In this document: piece after piece, positions 57,372 to 64,000 of the stretch
How the letters are laid out: each line of letters opens with the position of its first letter
How positions within the stretch are numbered: position 1 is the first letter of the stretch
DNA from: Hymenobacter edaphi
Lineage (GTDB): Bacteria > Bacteroidota > Bacteroidia > Cytophagales > Hymenobacteraceae
Direction of reading: 5' to 3'
Length of the DNA stretch: 64,000 nt
Assembly (NCBI RefSeq): GCF_003258365.1
Contig: NZ_QHKM01000001.1
Location: 310,001 to 374,000 of the forward strand
Made by a program: the position numbers and the translations under genes
Notes under the pieces: generated by a model
Database searches by the model: none
The model's input: the letters and a program-made list of their open reading frames with translations, nothing else
Told to the model about the DNA's origin: nothing

Positions 57372-58796
57372 ATGACCACTGCCGCCGCGCCCGCCGCCGA
57401 CTCGGGCTTTGAAAGCGTACCCAAGGACGACAAGCGCATCACCCGCGGCTGGACGTTCTACGACTGGGCCAACTCCGTCTACCCACTGGTCATCACCAGC
57501 TCGATCTTCCCCATTTACTGGGGCTCGGTCACCAAGGAGCTGAGCCCGGAAACCGATGTGGTGCGCTTTCTGGGCTTTGAGGTGCCCGGCTCCTCGCTGC
57601 TGACCTACGCCATTTCGGCCGCCTTCCTGCTCATTGCCCTGGTCAGCCCCTTCCTCACGGCCCTGGCCGACTACTCGGGCCGCAAGAAGCTGTTCATGCA
57701 GATATTCTGCTACCTCGGGGCCATTTCCTGCGCCGCGCTGTACTGGTTCGACAAGTCCACGCTGGTCGTATCCACGTTCATTTTCATTGCCGCCACGGTG
57801 GGCTTCTCGGGCTCCATCGTGTTCTACAACAGCTACCTGCCCGTCATCAGCTCCGAGGAAAAGTACGACTCGCTGTCGGCCCGGGGCTTTTCCATGGGCT
57901 ACATCGGCTCGGTGCTGCTGCTGGTCATCTGCCTGGCGCTCATCATGGGCCACGAAACCTTCGGGCTCGAAACCGGGCAGGCCACCCGCATCGGCTTTTT
58001 GCTGACGGGCATCTGGTGGGCCGGCTTCGCCCAGATTCCCTTCGCCACCCTGCCCAAGGACCCCGGCCGGGCCGCCGGCGCCGCCACCTCCGACGCGGGC
58101 TGGGTGCTCAACGGCTTCCACGAGCTGGGCAAGGTGTGGGCGCAGCTCAAGCACCTGCCCAACCTCAAGCGCTTTCTGCTGGCCTACTTCACCTACAACA
58201 TGGGCGTGCAGACGGTGATGTACGTGGCCACCATCTTCGGCGACAAGGAGCTGCACCTGGAAAGCACCGCCCTGATTACCACCATTCTGCTGCTGCAGCT
58301 GGTGGGCATTCTGGGCGCCTGGCTGTTTGCCAAGCTCTCCGAGCGCATCGGCAACACCCGCGCCCTGAGCTGGGCGGTGTTTATCTGGATGCTGATTTGC
58401 GTGGCGGGGTATTTCGTGCAGGCGGGCTGGTCGTTTTACGCCCTGGCTTCCGTCATCGGCCTCACCATGGGCGCCATCCAGAGCCTGTCGCGCAGCACCT
58501 ATTCCAAGATTATTCCCGAAAACACGCCCAACACGGCCGCCTTCTTCAGCTTCTTCGACGTGACGGAGAAGCTCAGCATCGTGATTGGCACGGCCGTGTT
58601 TGGCCTCATTGCCCAGATTACCGGCTCGATGCGCAACAGCATCCTCTCGCTCATCGTGTTCTTCATCCTGGGCCTGCTGTTCCTGCTCACGCTGCGCGGC
58701 AAGAAGCTGCGCGACCAGGTGCCCACCGGCGACGCCGACGTGCTGGCCCCGCCGCCGGCCACGCCCAACATCGGGATGCCGGCCTCGGTGAAGTAA
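57372..58796 (+). CDS. UMF1-family MFS transporter (Atg22-like)
   Basis: 474 aa from ATG at 57372. Opens with the family signature ITRGWTFYDWANSVYPLVITS and has about 12 membrane helices, including SRSTYSKIIPENTPNTAAFFSFFDVTEKL between helices 10 and 11, typical of bacterial UMF1 members. The fungal relative Atg22 exports amino acids from the vacuole; bacterial substrates are unknown. The C-terminal tail is Pro-rich. Monocistronic, followed by a perfect terminator hairpin. Confidence 0.93.
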   Translation: MTTAAAPAADSGFESVPKDDKRITRGWTFYDWANSVYPLVITSSIFPIYWGSVTKELSPETDVVRFLGFEVPGSSLLTYAISAAFLLIALVSPFLTALADYSGRKKLFMQIFCYLGAISCAALYWFDKSTLVVSTFIFIAATVGFSGSIVFYNSYLPVISSEEKYDSLSARGFSMGYIGSVLLLVICLALIMGHETFGLETGQATRIGFLLTGIWWAGFAQIPFATLPKDPGRAAGAATSDAGWVLNGFHELGKVWAQLKHLPNLKRFLLAYFTYNMGVQTVMYVATIFGDKELHLESTALITTILLLQLVGILGAWLFAKLSERIGNTRALSWAVFIWMLICVAGYFVQAGWSFYALASVIGLTMGAIQSLSRSTYSKIIPENTPNTAAFFSFFDVTEKLSIVIGTAVFGLIAQITGSMRNSILSLIVFFILGLLFLLTLRGKKLRDQVPTGDADVLAPPPATPNIGMPASVK

Positions 58797-58810
58797 ACCC
58801 TTCGATTGCA

Positions 58811-58852
58811 ACGAAAAAGCCCCGCGACAAGAATGTCGCGGGGCTTTTTCGT
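58811..58852. terminator. Perfect 19-bp terminator hairpin after the UMF1 gene
   Basis: ACGAAAAAGCCCCGCGACA pairs with TGTCGCGGGGCTTTTTCGT around a 4-base loop, with T5 on the 3' side of the stem; usable in both directions. Confidence 0.9.
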
Positions 58853-58925
58853 TATTCCCGCCGTACTTGCGCCCGCCATGCGCCCCGCCCGGGGCGGGTG
58901 GCTGAACGTCCTTTCCCCTTTCCCC

Positions 58926-59438
58926 ATGAGCACCGTTACCGAACAACCCACCCTGCAAACGGCCTTCGCCGCCGAGCTGAAGCAGGAGCTGTACCTGACC
59001 CGGCGCCTGCTGGAGCGCGTGCCCACCGCGCAGTTCGACTGGCGCCCGCATCCCAAGTCCATGCCCATTGGCAAGCTGGCCTGGCACATGGCCAACCTGA
59101 CGGCCTTCCTCGAACTCTCGTTGCAGGGCCCGGAAACCGACATGACCACCGTGCAGTGGCCCACCGCCGCCACCACCACCGACGAGCTGCTGAGCCGCTT
59201 CGACGTCACCGCGGCCAGCGTGCAGCAAGCCGTAGCGGCAGTGGAGGACGAGCAATTGCACGGCCCCTGGACCATGCGCGTCGGCGAGCGGGTGGTGGGA
59301 ACCATGCCCCGCACCCGCGTGCTGCGCACCCTGGTGCTCAACCACCTGATTCACCACCGCGGGCAGCTCTCCGTGTACCTGCGCCTGCTCGACATCCCGG
59401 TGCCCAGCATCTACGGCCCCTCCGCCGACGAGCAGTAG
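58926..59438 (+). CDS. DinB-like putative metalloenzyme
   Basis: 170 aa from ATG at 58926. A TACTTGCG sequence at 58864-58871 may be the promoter. Four-helix DinB/YfiT-type fold with metal-ligand histidines in KLAWHMANL and near the C-terminus in NHLIHHRGQLSVYLRLL. The family binds a divalent metal and includes thiol-dependent S-transferases and stress proteins; no specific function can be given. A hairpin terminator follows. Confidence 0.9.
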   Translation: MSTVTEQPTLQTAFAAELKQELYLTRRLLERVPTAQFDWRPHPKSMPIGKLAWHMANLTAFLELSLQGPETDMTTVQWPTAATTTDELLSRFDVTAASVQQAVAAVEDEQLHGPWTMRVGERVVGTMPRTRVLRTLVLNHLIHHRGQLSVYLRLLDIPVPSIYGPSADEQ

Positions 59439-59468
59439 AGCGGGCTACCGAGTACCCCGTTGACAAGC

Positions 59469-59516
59469 GCAATACCCGGCCGGGAATCCACGTTCCAGCC
59501 GGGTATTGCTTTGTTG
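59469..59516 (+). terminator. Hairpin terminator after the DinB-like gene
   Basis: GCAATACCCGGC (59469-59480) pairs with GCCGGGTATTGC (59498-59509), followed by a T-rich stretch that runs up to the next start codon. Confidence 0.7.
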
Positions 59517-59523
59517 TTCCCGC

Positions 59524-60276
59524 ATGTTGTCTCGTTTCACTTGCCGCTTCCGGGCAGCTGGGCTTCTCGTAGGGCTATGGCTGCTGACCGCTGCGCCCGC
59601 CCGGGCTCAGGAACCGATTTTCTATAATTCCGACGAAACCCGCTACCGGTACCCGACGCCGGAGTACTTGGCCTACGTGGTGGCGGGCCTGCAGCAACCG
59701 GCTTTGCGCACCCTGCCGGCTCCGCCGCGCGACCTGAGCTTTGGCCTGCTGCTCAACGCCGACGGCAGCATTCGGGACGTGGTGCTTAACAGCCCGGTGC
59801 CGGAGCCGCAGGCCACTACGCTCAAAACCTTGCTGCGCCAGGGGCCCGCCCAGCCACCGTACCGCTACAAGGGGCAGCCGGTGCCCACCGTCATTCCCGT
59901 AGCGCTGGACTGGGCGAAGGCGCTGACCATTTCGGCCGCAGCACCCGAACAGGTAGAGACGGTACGGCTGACCTCGGTGGTGCAGCTGGGCAGCCCGGCC
60001 GGTGGCGTGTTTCTGCAGGAGGCCGCCCTGAAACCGCTGCGTCGGCGGCTGGTCAAGGACCTGGCAGGTCAGGCCCTGCAACTGGAACTGGGCTTGAACA
60101 AGCGCGGGCAGGTCGAGCTGTGGCAGGCACTCAACATTACCGATCCGGCACTGGCGGCAGAAGTCAGCAGGCGGCTAATGGCGGTAGTGCGTAGTGCAGG
60201 AGGAAGTGGCATTGCGCTGCAGTTTGGCAAGGTCAAGTACGTCAGCCGACAGCTGTATTTCTGGCCTTTGCCCTAG
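59524..60276 (+). CDS. Secreted protein, possibly TonB-C-like domains
   Basis: 250 aa from ATG at 59524. A signal peptide ends near PARA-QEPIF. Two segments look like TonB C-terminal-type beta-alpha-beta units: SFGLLLNADGSIRDVVLNSPVPE...LLRQGPAQPPYRYKGQPVPTVIPVALDW, and a weaker copy near QLELGLNKRGQVELWQALNITDP. Such domains in secreted proteins mediate binding rather than energy transfer. No membrane helix after the signal. Its ATG directly follows a terminator T-stretch, so the promoter may overlap that terminator. Confidence 0.7.
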   Translation: MLSRFTCRFRAAGLLVGLWLLTAAPARAQEPIFYNSDETRYRYPTPEYLAYVVAGLQQPALRTLPAPPRDLSFGLLLNADGSIRDVVLNSPVPEPQATTLKTLLRQGPAQPPYRYKGQPVPTVIPVALDWAKALTISAAAPEQVETVRLTSVVQLGSPAGGVFLQEAALKPLRRRLVKDLAGQALQLELGLNKRGQVELWQALNITDPALAAEVSRRLMAVVRSAGGSGIALQFGKVKYVSRQLYFWPLP

Positions 60277-60336
60277 AGCTGGCATACCGCAACCGAAGAA
60301 TCGGATTTTGGCGCTTTGGGAACAGTGCCGGCCGGG

Positions 60337-62016
60337 CTATTTCGCCCCAAACACCTTTTCCCCCTGAATAAAAGTGCCGAGCACCTTGGCGTCGCGCAGC
60401 TGCGCGGCCGGGGCGGTCATGATGTCGCGGTCCAGAATAACGAAATCGGCCCACTTGCCGGGGGTGAGCGTGCCTTTCTTATCGTCTTCGAAGGCAGCCC
60501 AGGCGGCCCACTCGGTCATGCCGCGCAGGGCCTGCTGGCGGGTGAGGGCGTTTTCGGGCTGAAAGCCGCCTTTGGGGAAGTTCTTGCTGTCCTGCCGGGC
60601 CACGGCGGCGTGAAAGCCGAACAGCGGGTTTAGGTACTCCACCGGGAAGTCGGAGCCCAGGGCCAGGCGGCCGGTGGCGCGCAGCAGATCCTGGTAGGCG
60701 TAGGCCATTTTCAGACGCTCCGGGCCCAGCCGCTCGCCGGCCCAGTACATGTCGGAGGTGGCGTGGGTGGGCTGCACCGAGGGCACGATGCCGTAGCGGG
60801 CAAACTTGGCCACGTCGGGGCGGCTGACCACCTGGGCGTGCTCGATGCGCCAGCGCCGGTCCGTCTGCCCGCGCAGCACCTCGCCGTAGATGTCGAGCAG
60901 CAGGCGGTTGGCCGAGTCGCCGATGGCGTGGGTGTTCATCTGGAAGGGGCTGGCCGCCAGCCGCTGGGCCAAGGCGCGGTACTCCTGCACCGAGGAAAGC
61001 AGAAAGCCCGTCTGCTTGGGCCGGTCGGCGTACGGGTGCAGCAGGCAGGCCCCGCGGGAGCCCAGCGCCCCGTCGGCATACACCTTGAAGGAGTTGACGG
61101 TAAGCCGGTCGGTGCGGGTAGGGCCTTGCTTAAGGTAGTACCGCACGTTGGCCGGCGAGGCACTGATCATGGCATCGAGGCGCAACTTAAGCTTGCCGGC
61201 CCGTTGCAGTGAATCAATGCGCTGAATCTGGGCGGGCTCCAGGCCGGCGTCGGCGAGGCTGGTCAGGCCCAGGGCCAGGCACTCCTGCTGGGCCTGCATG
61301 AGCAGCTTGCCGGCTTCGGCGGGCGTGGGCTCCGGAATCTTGGCCGACACCAGATCCACCGCGTTGTCGACCAGCAACCCCGTCAGGCGGCCCTGGGCGT
61401 CCTTTTCCAGCACGCCGCCGCTGATGGGCGTGCGGGCCGTCACGCCGGCCAGGTCCAGCGCCTTCTGGTTGACCAGCGCCGCGTGCCCGTCGATGCGGAT
61501 GAGGAACACCGGCACGTCCGGGAACTGCCGGTCCAGCGAGTCTTTGGTGGGGAACTGCTTGGTGGCCCAGTCGTTCTGGTCCCAGCCGCGGCCCGTCAGC
61601 CACCGGGCCTGCGGGTACTGCCGGCGCTGGGCGCGCAACTTCTGCAGCACGTCGTTCCAGGAAGTAGTGCCCACCAGCACGGCGTCGCGCAGGCCCAGGG
61701 CGTAGCGGTAGAAGTGGCAGTGCGCGTCGTAGAAGCCGGGGTATATGAACTTGCCCCGGGCGTCGACTTCCGCCTGGCCCTGGTAGCGCCGCCGAGCCTC
61801 GGCGGCGCTGCCCACAAACACCACGCGGCCGTTTTGCACGGCCAGGGCCTCGGCCTTGCTGAAGGTGGAATCGACGGGGTAAACGGTGGCGTTGTAGACC
61901 AGCAAATCGGCGGGTTGCCGGGCGCTGGGGCAGGCCGTGAGGCCCAGGAGCAGGGCGGGAAGGGCGGCCGGCAGCCAGAGCTGGCGCAGCCGCGGCAGGC
62001 GGAGCGGGCGAATCAT
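60337..62016 (-). CDS. Lipoprotein amidohydrolase (YtcJ-like)
   Basis: 559 aa from ATG at 62016. A lipobox LLGLTAC puts the lipid at Cys29, so this enzyme is attached to the envelope. The amidohydrolase core has DAHCHFY (metal His pair), the Gly-rich VNSFKVYADGALGSRGACL with a Lys, THAIGDSAN, RRWRIEHAQ and GSDFPVEY. This matches the YtcJ/AepA-like amidohydrolase_3 group, whose substrates are mostly unknown. Upstream (divergent in order, same strand) lies the SpoIIAA-like gene, 34 bp away. A general N-acyl or amide hydrolase is likely. Confidence 0.9.
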   Translation of the reverse strand: MIRPLRLPRLRQLWLPAALPALLLGLTACPSARQPADLLVYNATVYPVDSTFSKAEALAVQNGRVVFVGSAAEARRRYQGQAEVDARGKFIYPGFYDAHCHFYRYALGLRDAVLVGTTSWNDVLQKLRAQRRQYPQARWLTGRGWDQNDWATKQFPTKDSLDRQFPDVPVFLIRIDGHAALVNQKALDLAGVTARTPISGGVLEKDAQGRLTGLLVDNAVDLVSAKIPEPTPAEAGKLLMQAQQECLALGLTSLADAGLEPAQIQRIDSLQRAGKLKLRLDAMISASPANVRYYLKQGPTRTDRLTVNSFKVYADGALGSRGACLLHPYADRPKQTGFLLSSVQEYRALAQRLAASPFQMNTHAIGDSANRLLLDIYGEVLRGQTDRRWRIEHAQVVSRPDVAKFARYGIVPSVQPTHATSDMYWAGERLGPERLKMAYAYQDLLRATGRLALGSDFPVEYLNPLFGFHAAVARQDSKNFPKGGFQPENALTRQQALRGMTEWAAWAAFEDDKKGTLTPGKWADFVILDRDIMTAPAAQLRDAKVLGTFIQGEKVFGAK

Positions 62017-62049
62017 GCGGCGAAGGTACTGCCCCGCCTGATTTGCCGC

Positions 62050-62478
62050 CTAGGCCACCGCCGCGTCGTGGCTGGCGCAGAGCTGCAGCCAGCGGCGGGC
62101 CTCGGCTTCGCTGGTGAAGCGGGCCAGCTGGTAGGGGCGCCGGTCGTAGTGCGAGAGGTCGGCAATGCGCAGGTCGGCCAGGGCGCCGGCCAGCTGGTGC
62201 GGCGCCATGAGCAGGGCCAGGTAGGTGATGCCGCCGAGGGTGGCCGGCAGCTGCGGCAAAAACTCCTCGCGCATCCACTGCACGTCGCCGGCGTCGAGGC
62301 CCACGCGGCGCGGGGAGGTGTCAATCAGCCAGTAGCGGCACAGGTGCTTGGTGGCTACGTCGAGCAGGCGGGCGTAGCCGCGGCCCAGCTCGAAGGGCAT
62401 CACCATGCGCTGCCAGCGGCCGGTGAGCACACCGGTTTCGGCGTCGTAGTTGACGGTGAGGTAGTCGGACGTGGGCAT
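62050..62478 (-). CDS. SpoIIAA/STAS-like hypothetical protein
   Basis: 142 aa from ATG at 62478. A beta-strand start (YLTVNYDAETGVLTGRWQRM), then FELGRGYARLLDVATKHLCRYWLIDTS and a C-terminal YQLARFTSEAEARRWLQ. This resembles the SpoIIAA-like/STAS-related single-domain proteins frequent in Bacteroidota. No catalytic residues noted. A -7 box at 62501-62508 sits 23 bp upstream, inside the T-tract of the preceding terminator. It ends 34 bp before the amidohydrolase start, so the two may be co-transcribed. Confidence 0.75.
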   Translation of the reverse strand: MPTSDYLTVNYDAETGVLTGRWQRMVMPFELGRGYARLLDVATKHLCRYWLIDTSPRRVGLDAGDVQWMREEFLPQLPATLGGITYLALLMAPHQLAGALADLRIADLSHYDRRPYQLARFTSEAEARRWLQLCASHDAAVA

Positions 62479-62500
62479 GAGCAGGCTGACGAGAGAACGG

Positions 62501-62540
62501 CAAAAATAGCAAGACCCCGGCAATTTTGCCGAGGTCTTGC
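62501..62540 (-). terminator. Terminator of the AMP nucleosidase gene overlapping the next promoter
   Basis: On the minus strand GCAAGACCTCGGCAA pairs with TTGCCGGGGTCTTGC (one mismatch), followed by CTATTTTTGCC. The tract TATTTTTG (62501-62508) both completes the terminator and matches TAnnTTTG, the likely -7 box of the gene starting at 62478. Confidence 0.65.
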
Positions 62541-62597
62541 GGTAAATCAGCCAACAAAAACCGCGTTCAGTACCACGCGGCTCCGGCAGGCGCGGGC

Positions 62598-63371
62598 CTA
62601 TTCGAAGCGCATGTGCTTCACCGATTCGCCCGAGTTTTTCAGCTCCAGCAAGGACTCAATGCCGATCTGCAGGTGCGAGGTAACGTAATCGGAGGTGACT
62701 TTCTTGTCGCTTTCGGCCGTTTTCACGCCCTCCGGCGTCATCGGCTCGTCCGACACCAGCAGCAGGGCGCCGTGGGGAATTTCGTTGGCGAAGCCCACCA
62801 CGAAGATGGTAGCCGTTTCCATGTCCACGGCCATGGCCCGGATCTGGCGCAGGTAGTCCTTGAAGCCCTCGTCGTGCTCCCACACGCGGCGGTTGGTGGT
62901 GTACACCGTGCCCGTCCAGTAGTCCTTCTCGTGCTTCTTGATCATCGACGACACGGCCCGCTGCAGGCGGAAGGAGGGCAGGGCCGGAATTTCCGGGGGC
63001 AGGTAGTCATCCGACGTACCCTCGCCGCGGATGGCGGCGATGGGCAGGATCAGGTCGCCCACGCGGGTGTTGTGCTTCAGGCCGCCGCACTTGCCCAGAA
63101 ACAGGGCCGCCTTGGGCTTGATGGCCGAGAGCAGGTCCATCACGGTGGCGGCCATGGCCGAGCCCATGCCGAAGTTGATGATGGTGATGCCATTGGCCGT
63201 GGCCGTCTGCATGGGCTTGTCGAGCCCGCGAATCGGCACGCCGAACTGCTGGGCAAACATTTCCACGTAGTTGATGAAGTTGGTCAGCAGGATGTACTGG
63301 CCAAACTCCTCCAGCGGCACGCCCGTGTAGCGTGGCAGCCAGTTCTTGACGATGTCTGGTTTGGTTTTCAT
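62598..63371 (-). CDS. amn: AMP nucleosidase
   Basis: 257 aa from ATG at 63371. Nucleoside phosphorylase-type fold: IINFGMGSAMAATVMDLLSAIKPKAALFLGKCGGL, VGDLILPIAAIRGEGTSDDY, the ribose-binding AVDMETATIFVVGFAN and LLLVSDEPMTPEGVKT. This is the short Bacteroidota form of AMP nucleosidase, which splits AMP into adenine and ribose 5-phosphate; the E. coli enzyme has an extra N-terminal domain. A minus-strand TAGCATTG near 63491-63498 could be its -7 box, giving a leader of about 120 nt with an inverted repeat. Confidence 0.92.
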   Translation of the reverse strand: MKTKPDIVKNWLPRYTGVPLEEFGQYILLTNFINYVEMFAQQFGVPIRGLDKPMQTATANGITIINFGMGSAMAATVMDLLSAIKPKAALFLGKCGGLKHNTRVGDLILPIAAIRGEGTSDDYLPPEIPALPSFRLQRAVSSMIKKHEKDYWTGTVYTTNRRVWEHDEGFKDYLRQIRAMAVDMETATIFVVGFANEIPHGALLLVSDEPMTPEGVKTAESDKKVTSDYVTSHLQIGIESLLELKNSGESVKHMRFE

Positions 63372-63397
63372 GTATTGTGGGAAGGGGTCTTGGCTAA

Positions 63398-63497
63398 ATT
63401 GTTGGATTGTTGCATTGTTAAATTGTTGACTAGTTGAAGTTTAGGTGCGGGCTTACAGAACAGCCAGCAATTTGACAATTCAACAATGAAGCAATGC
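63398..63497. repeat. AT-rich imperfect inverted repeat upstream of amn
   Basis: 63398-63429 (AATTGTTGGATTGTTGCATT...) is roughly mirrored by 63468-63497 (CAATTTGACAATTCAACAAT...). It is the most AT-rich stretch near this end and lies in the amn leader. It may be a dispersed Bacteroidota repeat. Confidence 0.45.
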
Positions 63498-63508
63498 TAA
63501 TTGGGTAC

Positions 63509-63540
63509 AAAAAAACCGTCGTGCATGTGCTGAACGACGG
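63509..63540 (-). terminator. Orphan intrinsic terminator on the minus strand
   Basis: Minus-strand CCGTCGT...ACGACGG stem followed by seven T. No minus-strand gene lies to its right within the window; the next gene there runs on the plus strand. Confidence 0.5.
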
Positions 63541-63583
63541 CTCTGCGAAGCGAAAAGCGGGTGCAGGAGCCTGACTTGTGCCG

Positions 63584-63591
63584 TACCTTTG
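63584..63591 (+). promoter_or_regulatory. -7 box TACCTTTG for the HsdR-N gene
   Basis: Perfect TAnnTTTG only 6 bp before the ATG at 63598; transcription would begin at or within a base or two of the start codon, giving a leaderless mRNA. GGAGG lies between box and ATG but would hardly be transcribed. Confidence 0.5.
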
Positions 63592-63597
63592 GAGGTG

Positions 63598-64000
63598 ATG
63601 CAAGCGTTGAACCTGCCGCCTTTCGCCCACAAACTTACGCAATCCGGCGCAAATCTGCTGATCTGGGACGCGCTGCGCCGCCGCCACGTGGTGTGCACGC
63701 CCGAGGAATGGGTGCGCCAGCACGTGGTCCATTACCTGGTGGAGCACCTGGGCTACCCCCGCGGCCTGCTCAGCCTGGAGCGCGGCCACACCTACAACAC
63801 CCGCCGCAAGCGTACCGACCTGCACGCCCTCGGCCCCGACGGCCAGCCCCTGCTGCTGGTGGAGTGCAAAGCCGCCGCGGTGCCGCTGACGCCGGCCGTG
63901 ACCATGCAGATTGCCACCTACAACCAGACCGTGGGCGCCCCGCTGATGCTGGTGACCAACGGCGTGCAGCACTACTGCTGGCGCGTGCACCCGCTGGCGC
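63598..64000 (+). CDS. Type I restriction enzyme HsdR N-terminal-domain protein (3' end outside window)
   Basis: 134 codons are open to the window edge from ATG at 63598 (MQALNLPPFAHKL...). Helices with CTPEEWVRQHVVHYLVEHLGYP are followed by RTDLHALGPDGQPLLLVECKA: the Asp of RTD and Glu-Cys-Lys form the PD-(D/E)XK nuclease core of the HSDR_N/PF13588-type domain. Bacteroidota commonly carry this as a small stand-alone protein, usually about 150 aa, without HsdM or HsdS; only a few codons may be missing. Likely a nuclease-fold protein of unknown target. Confidence 0.85.
   Translation, partial: MQALNLPPFAHKLTQSGANLLIWDALRRRHVVCTPEEWVRQHVVHYLVEHLGYPRGLLSLERGHTYNTRRKRTDLHALGPDGQPLLLVECKAAAVPLTPAVTMQIATYNQTVGAPLMLVTNGVQHYCWRVHPLA

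Noticed and set aside
63430-63990. 186-codon minus-strand frame at the right edge
   Set aside because: Antisense of the HsdR-N gene, whose VECKA core and -7 box are clear; no motif on the minus strand.

Overview
The window is high-GC DNA from a member of the Bacteroidota, most likely Hymenobacter or a close relative (family Hymenobacteraceae). The evidence is: two secreted proteins with type IX secretion (T9SS) C-terminal signals, one of type A and one of the gliding-motility type B; a PID-CTERM mini-protein; repeated TAnnTTTG-type -7 promoter boxes with very few Shine-Dalgarno sites; and a proteome of the kind expected there (UMF1 transporter, Atg22-like; NTT-HEAT-cNMP transporter; LytS/LytTR pair). 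No rRNA, tRNA, CRISPR array, transposase, integrase or prophage gene was seen. Both window edges cut a gene.

Layout. 1-6078: partial lipoprotein; membrane-anchored DnaQ-like exonuclease translationally overlapping a cNMP/CBS/DUF294 nucleotidyltransferase; a 670-bp repeat-rich gap; a galactokinase relative with an altered sugar-binding motif; a half-size EamA permease; an HD-domain protein. 6200-12405: signalling block with an NTT-type transporter carrying HEAT and cyclic-nucleotide-binding domains, a response regulator fused to a class III adenylate cyclase, a CheY-like regulator, a membrane histidine kinase and a small secreted protein. 12596-19545: an orphan AT-richer gene, then glutamate synthase gltD and gltB. 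19704-29346: a small membrane protein followed by a complete reductive pyrimidine degradation pathway (preT/preA dihydropyrimidine dehydrogenase, dihydropyrimidinase, beta-ureidopropionase, class III aminotransferase, CoA-acylating semialdehyde dehydrogenase). The ammonia it releases could be reassimilated through the adjacent glutamate synthase.

29410-41592, almost all on the minus strand, is the most unusual part. It holds a possible nuclease, a gliding-CTERM secreted protein, a mini-lipoprotein, an overlapping operon (urea-transporter/M23-peptidase fusion, TPR-beta-barrel protein, secreted TPR protein), and directly upstream a PqqD-like protein, an ATP-grasp ligase and a fold-type III PLP decarboxylase, with a glycosyltransferase beyond. 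PqqD-like + ATP-grasp + PLP decarboxylase resembles the logic of peptide- or carrier-tethered amino acid modification. I regard 32689-40022 as the best candidate for an undescribed system.

42278-53060: LytS-type kinase and LytTR regulator, PID-CTERM mini-protein and large T9SS substrate, NUDIX protein, and a three-subunit molybdenum hydroxylase resembling E. coli periplasmic aldehyde oxidoreductase PaoABC. 53235-64000: ClC channel, MocA-like nucleotidyltransferase (probably serving the molybdenum enzyme), PAS histidine kinase, UMF1 transporter, DinB-like protein, secreted proteins, lipoprotein amidohydrolase, SpoIIAA-like protein, AMP nucleosidase and the start of an HsdR-N-domain protein.

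Intergenic DNA is rich in dispersed inverted repeats of at least three sequence families and in strong hairpin terminators. Starts were chosen from overlaps, -7 boxes and signal peptides; there are few ribosome-binding sites to help.
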